Below are positions 1-8,155 of a stretch of DNA of 64,000 nucleotides, one piece after another. This stretch comes from Roseiarcus sp963770275 (GTDB taxonomy: Bacteria > Pseudomonadota > Alphaproteobacteria > Rhizobiales > Beijerinckiaceae): assembly GCA_963770275.1 (NCBI GenBank), contig CAVYPD010000005.1:303689-367688 (forward strand), written 5' to 3'. The position numbers and the translations under genes were made by a program. Every line of letters starts with the position of its first letter. The first letter of the stretch is position 1. The notes beneath the pieces were generated by a model. It had not been told where the DNA came from and did not search any database. It worked only from the letters and a program-made list of their open reading frames with translations.

Positions 1-1370
1 GCAGCTCCTTGCCCTCGTAGACGCCGAGCACGAGCGAGCCGATGGCCTTGCGCCCGGTCGACGAGGGGACGTAGCCAGCGATCACGAACTCCTGCCGGGC
101 CGAACACTTGGCCTTGACCCAGCTTTTGCCGCGACCCGAGACATAGACGGATTGGCTGGCCTTCGAGATGATGCCTTCGAGACCAAGGGCGCAGGCGCGC
201 TGCAGCACCAGCTTGCCGTCCTCCACGAAGTGCGAACTGTAGCGAATAGCCCCGCCGTCGGTTCCGATCAGCTGGCCAAGCAGCTCCTTGCGGCGGATGA
301 GCGGCTGCTTCGCGCAAATCGTGTCCGTCGAGATAGAGGCAATCGAAGGCGTAGTAGGCGAACCGGTCGAGGCGTCCGTCGCTGAGATCCGCTTGCAGAA
401 GCGAGAACTCGGCGACGCCGCTCTCGTTTTCGACCACCATCTCGCCGTCGATCAGGGCCGTTCGGACCGGCAGATCTCGCAACGCCGCTGGAACGGCGTT
501 GCCGAATTTATTCGTCCAATCGAGGCCGCCCCGGGTCCAGAGCGTAACCTTGCCGTCTTCGATATGCGCTTGAAGCCGGTAGCCGTCGAACTTGATCTCA
601 TGCAGCCATCGGTCTCCGGTGGGCGGAGACTTCGACAGCGTCGCCAGCATCGGCTCGACAAAGCCGGGCAGGGGGCCTTTCGCCCCGTCCTCGATCGCGG
701 ACGCGTCCAGAGACTTCCGTGCGGACGCGCTCACGCTCGGTTTGGCGGCGGCGTCCGCGCCGTCAGGCTTCTCGATCTTCCCCGTCTTCGACGACCAGCC
801 CGGCGCTTCCCCTTCGAGCTCATCAATCGTCCGGCCGGTGTTGATCGACTCTGGCCGCTCTTCGAGGATATCGGCTTCCTCGGCGGCGCGGGCGAATTCA
901 TCATCCCCCTTGATGAGAAGCCAGTTCTCCCGCTTTTCGCCCGGCTTGCCGTGCATCCTCACGAGATGCCACCGGCCGTGGAGCTTCTGGCCGTGCAGCT
1001 CGAACTCGAGATGGCCCTTCTTCAAGCCTTTGTGCGCATCCCCGAGCGGCGCCCACGTTCCATTGTCCCACACGATGACCGCGCCGCCGCCGTATTCGCC
1101 CTTGGCGATCGTGCCCTCGAAATTGGCATATTCCAGCGGATGGTCTTCGACCGCGACGGCGAGGCGCTTCTCCCCTGGGTTCAGGCTCGGACCGCGCGTC
1201 ACCGCCCAACTTTTCAGGACGCCGTCCAGCGCGAGGCGGAAGTCGTAATGCAATCGGGTCGCGTCATGCTTCTGCACGACAAAAATATCGCTGTCCGCAT
1301 TCGGCGCTGCGCCTTTGGGCTCGGCGGTCGCGGCGAAATTGCGCTTTTTCCGATAGGTTTCCAGCGCCAT
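1..1370 (-). CDS. ligD: ATP-dependent DNA ligase LigD (non-homologous end joining), partial and frameshifted
   Basis: The reading frame starts at the ATG at 1370, three bases after the ku stop, and runs off the left edge. The first ~160 residues are a 3'-phosphoesterase domain, with HDATRLHYDFRL and EGTIAKGEYGGG. An ATP-dependent ligase adenylation domain follows, with the lysine motif EIKFDGYR near 585-607. Near 302 the frame breaks: one extra base turns LREAPLIRRKELLG out of frame. In the shifted frame the match resumes, with ligase motif EGIISKA and KAKCSARQEFVIAGY. Together with Ku it seals double-strand breaks in bacterial NHEJ. The order here is phosphoesterase then ligase; whether a polymerase domain follows lies outside the window. 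The frameshift is probably a sequencing error. Confidence 0.9.
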   Translation of the reverse strand, partial: MALETYRKKRNFAATAEPKGAAPNADSDIFVVQKHDATRLHYDFRLALDGVLKSWAVTRGPSLNPGEKRLAVAVEDHPLEYANFEGTIAKGEYGGGAVIVWDNGTWAPLGDAHKGLKKGHLEFELHGQKLHGRWHLVRMHGKPGEKRENWLLIKGDDEFARAAEEADILEERPESINTGRTIDELEGEAPGWSSKTGKIEKPDGADAAAKPSVSASARKSLDASAIEDGAKGPLPGFVEPMLATLSKSPPTGDRWLHEIKFDGYRLQAHIEDGKVTLWTRGGLDWTNKFGNAVPAALRDLPVRTALIDGEMVVENESGVAEFSLLQADLSDGRLDRFAYYAFDCLYLDGHDLREAAAHPPQGAAWPADRNRRRGYSLQFALRGGRQAGAAARLRPWSRRHHLEGQPIRLCLGSRQKLGQGQVFGPAGVRDRWLRPLVDRAQGHRLARARRLRGQGA

Positions 1371-1373
1371 TCG

Positions 1374-2241
1374 TCAGCTAGCCTTGCGTCGCGGCGCAGC
1401 GGGCTTGGCCTTTGCTGCAGCACGCCGGCCGGTCTTTTTCTTGGCCGCGGCCTTGCCGCTTGGCCGTGTGCCAGCCGCGCTCTCGCGCAGAGCCTGCAGG
1501 AGGTTGACGGTCGGTTCGCGGGGCGCCGGCGCGCGCTTGGGGATTTCCTTGCCTTGAAGCTTCAGTTTGACCAGCTCAGCCAGCGAGTCCTCGTAGCGAT
1601 CCTCAAACTTGCGCGGATCGAACGCGCCCTGCTTGGTCTTGATGATGTGGACGGCGAGATCGAGCATCTCTCCGGCGATCTCTTTCTTTGGGATATCCGA
1701 GAACGCCTGCTTGGCCGGACGCACCTCATAATCGTAGTTCAGCATCGAGGCGGCGAGACCCTCGTCGAGAGCGCGGACGAGAACCGTTCGGGCACGCCGA
1801 AACAAGCACGGCTTCCGCGACCGCCGCCACTTTGGCCTTCCGCATGCCGTCGCGCACCAGCGCAAAGGTTTCGTCGGCGCTGCGGTCCGAGGGGGCGAGG
1901 TAATAAGGCTTATCGAAATAGAGATCGTCGACCCCCGCCAGATCGACGAACGCGGAGACGGTGAGCGTCTTGTCGCCGTGCGGGATGATCGCGGCGATTT
2001 CATCGGGCTCGACCGATACATATTCGTCCTTCGCGACTTCGTAGCCCTTGACCTGATCGTCCCGTTCGACGGTCTTGCCGGTCTCGGCGTCGACGAACTC
2101 CCGTCGAACCCGATGGCCGGTCGGCCGATTGATCGTATGCAGGGCGATGCGTTCCGAGGTCGAAGCGGCGGAGTAAAGGCCGACCGGGACCGTCACATCG
2201 GCGATCTTCAGAAAGCCCTTCCAGCTTGCTCTCGGCGACAA
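1374..2241 (-). CDS. ku: Ku protein (NHEJ DNA-end binding), one frameshift
   Basis: Ku forms a ring on broken DNA ends and recruits LigD, which is the next gene (gap of three bases, clearly one operon). The N-terminus WKGFLKI and the segment YSAASTSERIALHTINR, then HRVRREFVD, are characteristic of bacterial Ku. I chose a TTG start at 2241 because the homology begins there and GAGG lies about 6 bases upstream. The frame breaks near 1805, within AEAVLFRRARTVLVRALDEGL, and the C-terminal half continues in another frame to the TGA at 1374. The Lys/Ala-rich tail (KAAAKKKTGRRAAAKAKP) is the basic C-terminal extension common in Ku of soil bacteria. Total length of about 289 residues is normal for the family, so a one-base indel error is likelier than a pseudogene. 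Confidence 0.9.
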
Positions 2242-2352
2242 TGTCGACCTCGCGAAGTTCTGAGGGCGGCTTGAACCGCCAAGGATTAAATCCTCAATGC
2301 TGGATGGTCAAACTTTGATCCCACGTATTTTGCGTTCATGACTGCGCCCGCG

Positions 2353-2377
2353 GGAACTTTTCCCGTGCCGGCCTGTT
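2353..2377 (+). promoter_or_regulatory. Possible EcfG-type (general stress sigma factor) promoter, near match
   Basis: GGAAC, 16 bases, then TGTT. The alphaproteobacterial EcfG consensus is GGAAC-N16/17-CGTT, so the -10 differs at one position. It points at the AI-2E permease gene. Two perfect matches within 2 kb make it more credible. Confidence 0.45.
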
Positions 2378-2552
2378 TATTCCGGTCGTCGCTCGCCTCA
2401 ACTCGACGTTGTTAAGCCCCTCCGTTAAGAATAGAGCCACAATTGTTCTCAAGCGATCGACTGTCGGGGGCTGCGAACGCCACCGGATGCCCCGAGCGTC
2501 GAGCGATGCGCCAATGAACGCCTTGCCGCCAACGCGGCGAAGCGGAGGAACG

Positions 2553-3629
2553 ATGGGGGAAGGGCAGCGTCCCGAGGCGGTCGCGGCGGCGGATGAGGAG
2601 CCCCATCCGGAAATCACGCTGCGGGAAATTTCGGCTTGGTCGCTGGCGATCCTCGCCACAGTCGCGGTGGGCTTCCTTCTTTATGCCGCGCGCGAGGTCA
2701 TGCTGCCAGTGGTGGCGGCTTTCGTGGTCGGAATCATGCTGGGTCCGGCGGCGCGGAGACTCGAAGCGCTGCACGTTCCGCGCCCGCTCGTGGCGCTGCT
2801 GCTCGTGGCCAGCGTGACGCTGATCTTCGCTTTCGTGATCCTGCTGATCTTTCCGCGCGTGTCCGAGCTCGCGAGTGGCTTGCCGGGCATCGTCGCGTCG
2901 CTAAAGGAAAAACTGCACGTCTTCGATGGCTTGGTCGCAGCCTGGGGGCGGCTCACATCGATGATCGGCGACGCTCCAAGCGCAGGTGGGGTTGCGCTCC
3001 CCTCACCCGGGATTTCCTGGGTTCCATCGACGATCTCGATCCTGCTGCCGCCGATCACAGGCTTTCTGTTCTTTCTCGTCGTGCTGCTTTTGGTCATTTC
3101 GGAATGGCCCGACTTGCGGCGTGCCCTCGTCATGACCTTCGCAAGCCGCGATTCACGTCTGACGGTGCTCAAGATTCTCAACGAGATCGAGTCCGGACTG
3201 GCGAGCTATCTTTTGATCGTTACGCTGATCAACGTGGGCGTCGGCATAATGGCAGGGATCATTTGTTGGCTGACCGGAATGCCGAACGCGATTGGGTTCG
3301 GCGCATTGGCGGCGACTCTGAATTTCATACCGATCATCGGACCGATGGTGATGTTCGTCGTTCTGCTCGTGGTCGGGGTGGTGGCCGAACCGACTTTTCT
3401 GTTGGGCCTCGTCCCGGCTGCGGGGTTCCTCATGGTGATCACGGTGGAGGGTCAGTTCCTGACCCCAATGATCATCGGACGCCACCTCGAACTCAACGCG
3501 CTCGCGGTTCTGCTCTCGCTCGCGTTCTGGACCTGGCTTTGGGGGCCGATGGGGGCGTTCCTGTCATCGCCAATTCTGATGGTGGCGCTGATCCTGAAGC
3601 AACGGCTGTACGTTGACGAAGACCGGTAA
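2553..3629 (+). CDS. AI-2E family transporter (PerM/YdiK-like membrane permease)
   Basis: This is a multi-pass inner-membrane protein of 358 residues. An N-terminal pair of membrane segments (LAILATVAVGFLLYAAREV and VVAAFVVGIMLGPAA) is followed by a cytoplasmic or periplasmic stretch, then more helices and the typical C-terminal run FIPIIGPMVMFVVLLVVGV. These features match the AI-2E/UPF0118 family, whose members export autoinducer-2 in E. coli (TqsA) or work in Na+/H+ exchange; the substrate here is unknown. I chose the ATG at 2553 because GGAGG sits five bases upstream; a longer in-frame extension has no membrane or family similarity. An EcfG-like promoter lies about 180 bases upstream. The frame is intact. 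Confidence 0.85.
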   Translation: MGEGQRPEAVAAADEEPHPEITLREISAWSLAILATVAVGFLLYAAREVMLPVVAAFVVGIMLGPAARRLEALHVPRPLVALLLVASVTLIFAFVILLIFPRVSELASGLPGIVASLKEKLHVFDGLVAAWGRLTSMIGDAPSAGGVALPSPGISWVPSTISILLPPITGFLFFLVVLLLVISEWPDLRRALVMTFASRDSRLTVLKILNEIESGLASYLLIVTLINVGVGIMAGIICWLTGMPNAIGFGALAATLNFIPIIGPMVMFVVLLVVGVVAEPTFLLGLVPAAGFLMVITVEGQFLTPMIIGRHLELNALAVLLSLAFWTWLWGPMGAFLSSPILMVALILKQRLYVDEDR

Positions 3630-3640
3630 ATCGCCCGCGG

Positions 3641-3665
3641 GGAACCTTCCGCGCGGACCGACGTT
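3641..3665 (+). promoter_or_regulatory. EcfG-type general stress promoter
   Basis: GGAAC, exactly 16 bases, then CGTT: a perfect match to the EcfG consensus. It lies 29 bases before the start codon of the DUF883 gene, so that gene probably belongs to the PhyR-EcfG general stress regulon. Confidence 0.7.
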
Positions 3666-3694
3666 AACATCAGACGCGTGTTTCGGAGAAACGG

Positions 3695-4082
3695 ATGACC
3701 TCTGACTTTCCGTCCGGCGCTGAACGAAGCAACGAAACGCGAGACACAGGCGACGACAACGCCTTTGCCCGCCTGGAGAAGGAGATGGCGAAGCATGAGA
3801 GATGCGATAGGCGGTCTTTCTGACCAGATTTCGGACGCGGCGAGCGATATCGGCGCGGTTGCGCAAGAGCAGGCGAGACGTGGGATGAAACATGCCCGCG
3901 CCAATATGGGATCAATGGTGAATGACGCCTCCGATCGGCTCGGGGTCGTCGCCAACCGGGCGCAATCTCAGGCTTCGTCGCTGGGCGACTCGCTCGAAGA
4001 TGCAATTCAAGAGCGCCCGCTATCCACGCTCGCCCTCGCTCTTGGGCTCGGCTTCCTGGCTGGGGTGATCTGGCGAAGATAG
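3695..4082 (+). CDS. DUF883/ElaB-YqjD-like membrane-anchored protein, one frameshift
   Basis: The ATG at 3695 follows a GGAGAAACGG ribosome site. The first ~35 residues end in LEKEMAK. One extra base near 3795 breaks the frame, and the protein continues as MRDAIGGLSDQISDAASDIG through a long amphipathic helix (AQEQARRGMKHARANMGS). It ends in the single C-terminal membrane anchor LSTLALALGLGFLAGVIWRR. This layout (helical body, short Gly/Leu tail anchor, terminal arginines) is that of the ElaB/YqjD/DUF883 family; the E. coli members bind ribosomes at the inner membrane in stationary phase. The perfect EcfG promoter just upstream fits a stress-induced gene. A hairpin terminator follows. Confidence 0.75.
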
Positions 4083-4126
4083 CGTCGAGCTGATTGCCTC
4101 GAGACCGTAGTAGCCCCAAAATGAAT

Positions 4127-4162
4127 GACCCCGCCGCAAATCGCGGCGGGGTCCATTTTTAT
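4127..4162. terminator. Intrinsic terminator between convergent genes
   Basis: An 11-bp perfect stem (GACCCCGCCGC with its complement) around a 5-base loop is followed on the plus strand by a T-rich run. It ends the DUF883 gene and, read on the other strand, may also serve the DUF3309 gene. Confidence 0.75.
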
Positions 4163-4194
4163 TCGGACAGGTCGAGTGCGCCGTCTTCTGCCGG

Positions 4195-4347
4195 CTAGAC
4201 ATATCCAAGCAAGGCGAGAATGAGGACGATGATCAGCAGTGTCCCGAGTCCTCCGACCGGATAGTAGCCCCAACCCGTGCTGTAAGGCCAAGACGGCACG
4301 GCGCCGACGATCAGAATGATCAGAATGATGAGGATGATGAGCCGCAT
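4195..4347 (-). CDS. DUF3309 family small membrane peptide
   Basis: This 50-residue peptide begins MRLIILIILIILIVGAVPSW and ends TLLIIVLILALLGYV. It has two hydrophobic segments joined by a short YSTGWGYYPVGG loop. That pattern, in this length, is the DUF3309 family, common in alphaproteobacteria and of unknown function. AGAGG precedes the ATG. A perfect EcfG promoter lies 46 bases upstream on the same strand, so it is probably induced in the general stress response like the neighbouring DUF883 gene. Confidence 0.75.
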   Translation of the reverse strand: MRLIILIILIILIVGAVPSWPYSTGWGYYPVGGLGTLLIIVLILALLGYV

Positions 4348-4392
4348 TTTGGCCTCTGCTTGGGTAAACCGCGGGCGCGCGGGCGCCCCAAC

Positions 4393-4417
4393 AACGCCAA
4401 AATCCGCGAAACGTTCC
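4393..4417 (-). promoter_or_regulatory. EcfG-type general stress promoter for the DUF3309 gene
   Basis: On the minus strand this reads GGAAC, exactly 16 bases, CGTT, a perfect consensus match correctly oriented upstream of the DUF3309 start at 4347. Confidence 0.7.
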
Positions 4418-4454
4418 CAATGCTACAGCCACCTGAACATCAGCAAATAACGCG

Positions 4455-4874
4455 ATGCGACAAGCCGTTGATATTCTTTCGATTCCAACTCGCGGCCGCG
4501 GGCTCGTGGAGATTACGCGCGACGTCCTGAATTGGCTCAAGCCGCAGGCGATCCAAGCCGGGCTTTTGACCTTGTTTTGCCGGCACACGTCGGCCGGATT
4601 GCTGATACAGGAGAACGCCGCGCGGGACGTTCGCGCCGATCTCGAGACATTTTTCGACCGCCTGGCGCCGGAGGAGGCCGGCCGATATCGGCACGCCGAC
4701 GAAGGCCCCGACGACATGCCCGCGCATATCCGGACGGCTCTCATCGGCGTGCAGCTGGCGATTCCGATCGTGCAGGGGGAGCTCGCCTTGGGAACTTGGC
4801 AAGGCATTTACTTGTTCGAGCATCGGCGTGCGCCGCATCGGCGACAGATTGCCCTGCATCTTATTGGTGAATGA
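4455..4874 (+). CDS. yjbQ: YjbQ family protein (UPF0047, secondary thiamine-phosphate synthase type)
   Basis: The 139-residue protein has the family's conserved core: FCRHTSAGLLIQENAARDVRADL, where the histidine and nearby acidic residues form the metal and phosphate site, then HADEGPDDMPAHI and the C-terminal LGTWQGIYLFEHR. Length is normal for the family and the frame is intact. YjbQ proteins have weak thiamine-phosphate synthase activity in vitro, but their physiological role is not settled. It is divergent from the DUF3309 gene and stands alone. Confidence 0.88.
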   Translation: MRQAVDILSIPTRGRGLVEITRDVLNWLKPQAIQAGLLTLFCRHTSAGLLIQENAARDVRADLETFFDRLAPEEAGRYRHADEGPDDMPAHIRTALIGVQLAIPIVQGELALGTWQGIYLFEHRRAPHRRQIALHLIGE

Positions 4875-5049
4875 TGGCGGCCGCATAGATCACAGATCGA
4901 AAGCGCGGTCTCTAGCCGCAGTTCTCGCTAAATTACGCAGCGCGAACGCGTTCAGGTTCCTGTGGATGAAACTTCAATGACACCGGGAACGCCATATTTT
5001 ACTGGACCTTTGACGCGAGCTGTGATTAAAGCGTGACGTCGCGACGGGT

Positions 5050-5224
5050 TTTAACCTGGACCTTTGGGTTGAGAACCCCCTTCAACCCGATGAGTGACGC
5101 GATATATGGAGGCGACGCGACTAGCACCGGCCGGGAGGGCTTGCAGCAAGTTCGTCTGGCAAAGTCGCTTCCTAATGAAACTGGGCGGTTCGAGTGCTTA
5201 CGCATTCGGGCCGCCCGGTCTTTT
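5050..5224 (+). ncRNA. Candidate small RNA (unnamed)
   Basis: A first hairpin (GGGTTGA at 5066-5072 pairing with TCAACCC at 5082-5088) and a strong second hairpin at 5183-5216 followed by TCTTTT bound a ~170-base segment with no convincing protein. The 3' end looks like an intrinsic terminator, yet the nearest upstream gene ends 300 bases earlier. That arrangement suggests an independent short transcript. I do not recognise an RNA family, and the 5' end is a guess. Confidence 0.3.
5183..5224 (+). terminator. Intrinsic terminator in the yjbQ-rlpA gap
   Basis: The stem GGGCGG...CCGCCC extends to about 14 pairs with GU and a few mismatches, has a small loop, and is followed by TCTTTT. Confidence 0.6.
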
Positions 5225-5718
5225 GTGACAATCACCCATCACTACATGTCGATTACGAATCACCGGAGAGTGGAGGCTTGGGCCTTTGACTGATTCGATG
5301 CGCCGTAATCAATTGACGCGCTCCTTAAACGCGGTCGGATTCCCGACTGCGATTCGGAACTCGCGTCTCGAAATGCGCGCTGGCTGGGCGCTGTGATTCG
5401 TCTGTCCAGTTCTTCGCAGGATAGGGGCGGTCTTCTGCGCAAATGGGCTGGCCACGTTGTTGCCGCGTTTGGGCGTCACTCCTCGCGGCCGAAATGCGGC
5501 GGACGGCGGGACGGCTGTCCAGCGAATCGGTTCCCTCGTGGGGCGCAACGGCGGCCTCCTCGTTAGGCTTGCGGGGAGCGGAATTCGTTAGCGAATTCGA
5601 AACGAAGCGGGATCAATAGTGCGCAGCGGGCTTCATGGTTCTGAAATATTCTGTTGCTGTGGCGGGCTCGGCGTTTGAAGCTCGAACCTTGCGCTGGTGC
5701 GCGACCCGAGTAAGCGTG

Positions 5719-6950
5719 ATGAGCGTTTCGGGCCTTGGACCGCACCTGAATGCGGGCAATCGGAGATGGCGAGGCGCCATGAGCCTCGGCGTGGCGTGCT
5801 GGGCGCTCGCCGGCTGCGCTCCTCCTCCGGCCCCCCACGTGTCCTATTCCCACGGTCACGAGCATTTTGCTCAGGGCAAAAAATACGGCCACGCCAGCCG
5901 GAAGGTCGTCGCCGATGGCGAACGCGTGCCTCGCGGCGGAGGGCAATATCTGGTCGGCCGCCCTTACACGGTCGCGGGCAACCGATATTACCCCGCCGAG
6001 AACCCCTCCTATACGGCGATCGGCATGGCCTCCTGGTACGGCGCGGCGTTCCATGGCCGCCGCACCGCCAATGGCGAAGTCTATGACATGGCCTCGCTGT
6101 CGGCCGCTCATCCGACGATGCCGCTGCCGAGCTATGCGCGCGTGACCAATCTCGGCAACGGCTATTCGGTCATCGTGCGCGTCAACGATCGCGGCCCCTA
6201 TCATCGCCGGGCGGGTGATGGACGTCTCGTCCCGTGTCGCCGATGTCCTCGACATGAAGGCGCATGGGCACCGCGAAGGTGAAAGTCGATTATGTCGGAG
6301 CCGCGCCGATCGAAGGGTCGGACAATTCGCAATTGCTGGCGAGCCTTCGCACCGACGGATCGCCGGCCAATATGATTGGCTATTCGGCGCCAGTCATGAT
6401 GGCCAACGCCGCAGCGGAGCAGACCGACACGATCTGGTCATTCTTTTCCGGCGGCGGCCGTGGCGGACAACAGGCCCAGCCACAGCCGCAACCTGAAGCT
6501 CAACCAGCTCCGGCGCCTGCGCCGGAACCGCCGCCGGTCCAGGTCGCAAGCGCTCCCGAGCCTCCCCCGCCGCCTGAGCCCGTCCGGGTCGCGGCCGCGC
6601 CCGTGGACGCTGACGCCGCGCCTGCGGAATCCGGCGACACAGACCCGTCGCCGCCCGAGCCGATCCGTTCCGCTCATCTGACGAAGGGCGCCGTTCCGCT
6701 GCCGCCGCCCCGGCCGTTCGATCTCAGCCTGAGCCACAGCTCAACGGTGGTGGCTGCCGCCTCGTCTTCGTCACGTTCGTCGATGCGCGTCTCGTCCGCG
6801 CACGCTGTCGTGCCGCCGCACCGGCCCGAACTTCATGCCAGCGTCGAGAGGGCGCTCTATTCGGGGCCCGTTCGTCTGCCGCCCAAGAAGCCGACGACCG
6901 GCGCCTTCGATCACGTGAAGTCTGCGAAGACCGCTCGCGCCGACTACTAA
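5719..6950 (+). CDS. rlpA: RlpA family septal ring lytic transglycosylase lipoprotein, two frameshifts
   Basis: The N-terminus carries basic residues, a hydrophobic stretch and the lipobox LAGC (near 5806-5817), so this is an outer-membrane lipoprotein. The double-psi beta-barrel follows: MASWYGAAFHGRRTANGE, then RVTNLGNGYSVIVRVNDRGPY. Frame breaks near 6208 and 6266 interrupt RVMDVSSRVADVLDMKAHGTAKVKV, which is read by switching frames twice. The C-terminal half is a long Pro/Ala/Glu-rich region. RlpA cleaves denuded glycan strands at the septum in Pseudomonas. I see no SPOR domain at the C-terminus, unlike many RlpA proteins. An internal ATG at 5779 is an alternative start. Confidence 0.82.
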
Positions 6951-7483
6951 AGCTGCTTCGCGCTTGAAGGGAGCCGGTTCGGCTCCGTCGCCTGCACTTG
7001 GCCGGAGGCTCGGCTCGTTAATTTGGGTTTTCTTGGCGCCTGACCGTTTCGCTGCGAAAACCCTCACTTTTGAGGGTTGGATTTCCTTGGATTTCCTTGG
7101 ATTCTTTCGTCTGAAATCGAGACTTATCAATGGGTTACGCCGGATAAACGCGCAAAAGCTTTTCTCGACGCCGCAAGGCCTTTGAAGCTTGGGACAGAGC
7201 CGATGACCTTGCATGCGAGGGGCAGGAATGTTCATATCGAAAGCGTAACATAGGTTCTGATTTTCCGCAATGGATTGTCGCCCTAGCGGTTCTCTCTTCT
7301 CTCATGTCCAAAGCGGCCAGTTCCGCATAGAGGCGTAAGGCGTACGCGTTGCCAACCTACGTCCAACCATGCTGAGAGACGGGCTCGGCGGGAGCTTGAG
7401 ACGCCGCTTGCGGAAGGACCAGCGGTGGGCTTCGTACGGTGCGATTGGATAGGGGCGGAAGCCGCGCTGCGCCCGACGCGGCA
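6951..7483. other. rlpA-tmk intergenic region containing a dispersed repeat
   Basis: No gene is supported. The region holds a small palindrome (GAGCCGGTTCGGCTC at about 6970) and a ~90-base repeat with a second copy at 61293-61381. In related genomes I recall a D-Ala-D-Ala carboxypeptidase gene between rlpA and tmk; here that type of gene sits at 36272 instead. This is recollection, not a comparison I could run. Confidence 0.5.
7022..7111 (+). repeat. Dispersed repeat, copy 1 (second copy at 61293)
   Basis: This segment starts TTTGGGTTTTCTTGG, holds a hairpin (AACCCTCA-CTTT-TGAGGGTT) and ends in a doubled TTTCCTTGGA unit. It matches 61293-61381 in the same orientation along its whole length, with scattered substitutions. 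Confidence 0.75.
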
Positions 7484-8155
7484 ATGACCGGGCAGGCGAG
7501 GGGGCGATTCATCACGCTCGAGGGCGGCGAGGGCGTGGGCAAGTCGGTTCAGGCCAAGCGGCTCGAGGAGCGTCTCGCCGCGCTCGGGCTTGCCGTCGTT
7601 CGGACGCGCGAGCCGGGCGGGTCTCCGGGCGCCGAGGCGCTGCGCGAGGCGATTCTTTCCGGCTTCGCGGCCGAGTTTAACTCCGCCGGCCAGGCGTTCT
7701 TGTTCTCCGCCGCCCGTGTCGACCATCTCGACAAGACGATTCTGCCGGCGCTCGCGAGCGGAGCCTGGGTCGTTTCCGACCGGTTCGCCAATTCGACCCG
7801 GGCCTATCAAGGCGCGGCGGGGAATCTGCCGCCGGAGTTCATCGCCTCACTCGAGCGCCTGACGGTCGGCGCGAACCGGCCCGACCTGACGTTGATCCTC
7901 GACCTCGACCCGGAAGTCGGCCTCAAGCGGGCCGCCGCGCGAAGGCAGACGGGGCCTGCCGACCGGTTCGAATCGGAGGGGCTGCCGTTTCATAAAACCC
8001 TTCGGCGGGCGTTCCTCGACATCGCCGCGGCCGAGCCTTTGCGCTGCGCGCTCATCGACGCGGATCGAAGCGAAGACGACGTCGCCGCGGCCATATGGTC
8101 GACGGTCGAGAGCAGGCTCGATCCGGCGGGCGCGCTCAAGGCCAAGCTCGCATGA
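7484..8155 (+). CDS. tmk: dTMP kinase (thymidylate kinase)
   Basis: Phosphorylates dTMP to dTDP for DNA synthesis. The 223-residue protein has the P-loop GGEGVGKS near the start, the substrate motif TREPGGSPGAEALR, and DRFANSTRAYQG, the conserved DR(F/Y)xxSxxAYQG region that binds dTMP. The C-terminal LID and helix are complete. The ATG at 7484 gives the usual N-terminus RFITLEGGEG. Its stop overlaps the next start (ATGA), so holB is translationally coupled, a standard arrangement. The frame is intact. Confidence 0.93.
   Translation: MTGQARGRFITLEGGEGVGKSVQAKRLEERLAALGLAVVRTREPGGSPGAEALREAILSGFAAEFNSAGQAFLFSAARVDHLDKTILPALASGAWVVSDRFANSTRAYQGAAGNLPPEFIASLERLTVGANRPDLTLILDLDPEVGLKRAAARRQTGPADRFESEGLPFHKTLRRAFLDIAAAEPLRCALIDADRSEDDVAAAIWSTVESRLDPAGALKAKLA

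Larger units (their letters stand above)
4875..5718. other. Long intergenic region with structured segment, no supported CDS
   Basis: Short open frames here have no recognisable protein features. The notable content is a pair of hairpins between about 5066 and 5216 ending in a terminator, listed separately as a candidate small RNA. I see nothing convincing in 5300-5700. Confidence 0.5.

Noticed and set aside
288..1964. Long plus-strand open frame of 558 codons
   Set aside because: It is the antisense shadow of ku and ligD, whose minus-strand products have clear family motifs. GC-rich codon bias keeps this frame open.
5033..5293. Small plus-strand frame in the yjbQ-rlpA gap
   Set aside because: No ribosome site and no recognisable features. 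It runs through a terminator hairpin.
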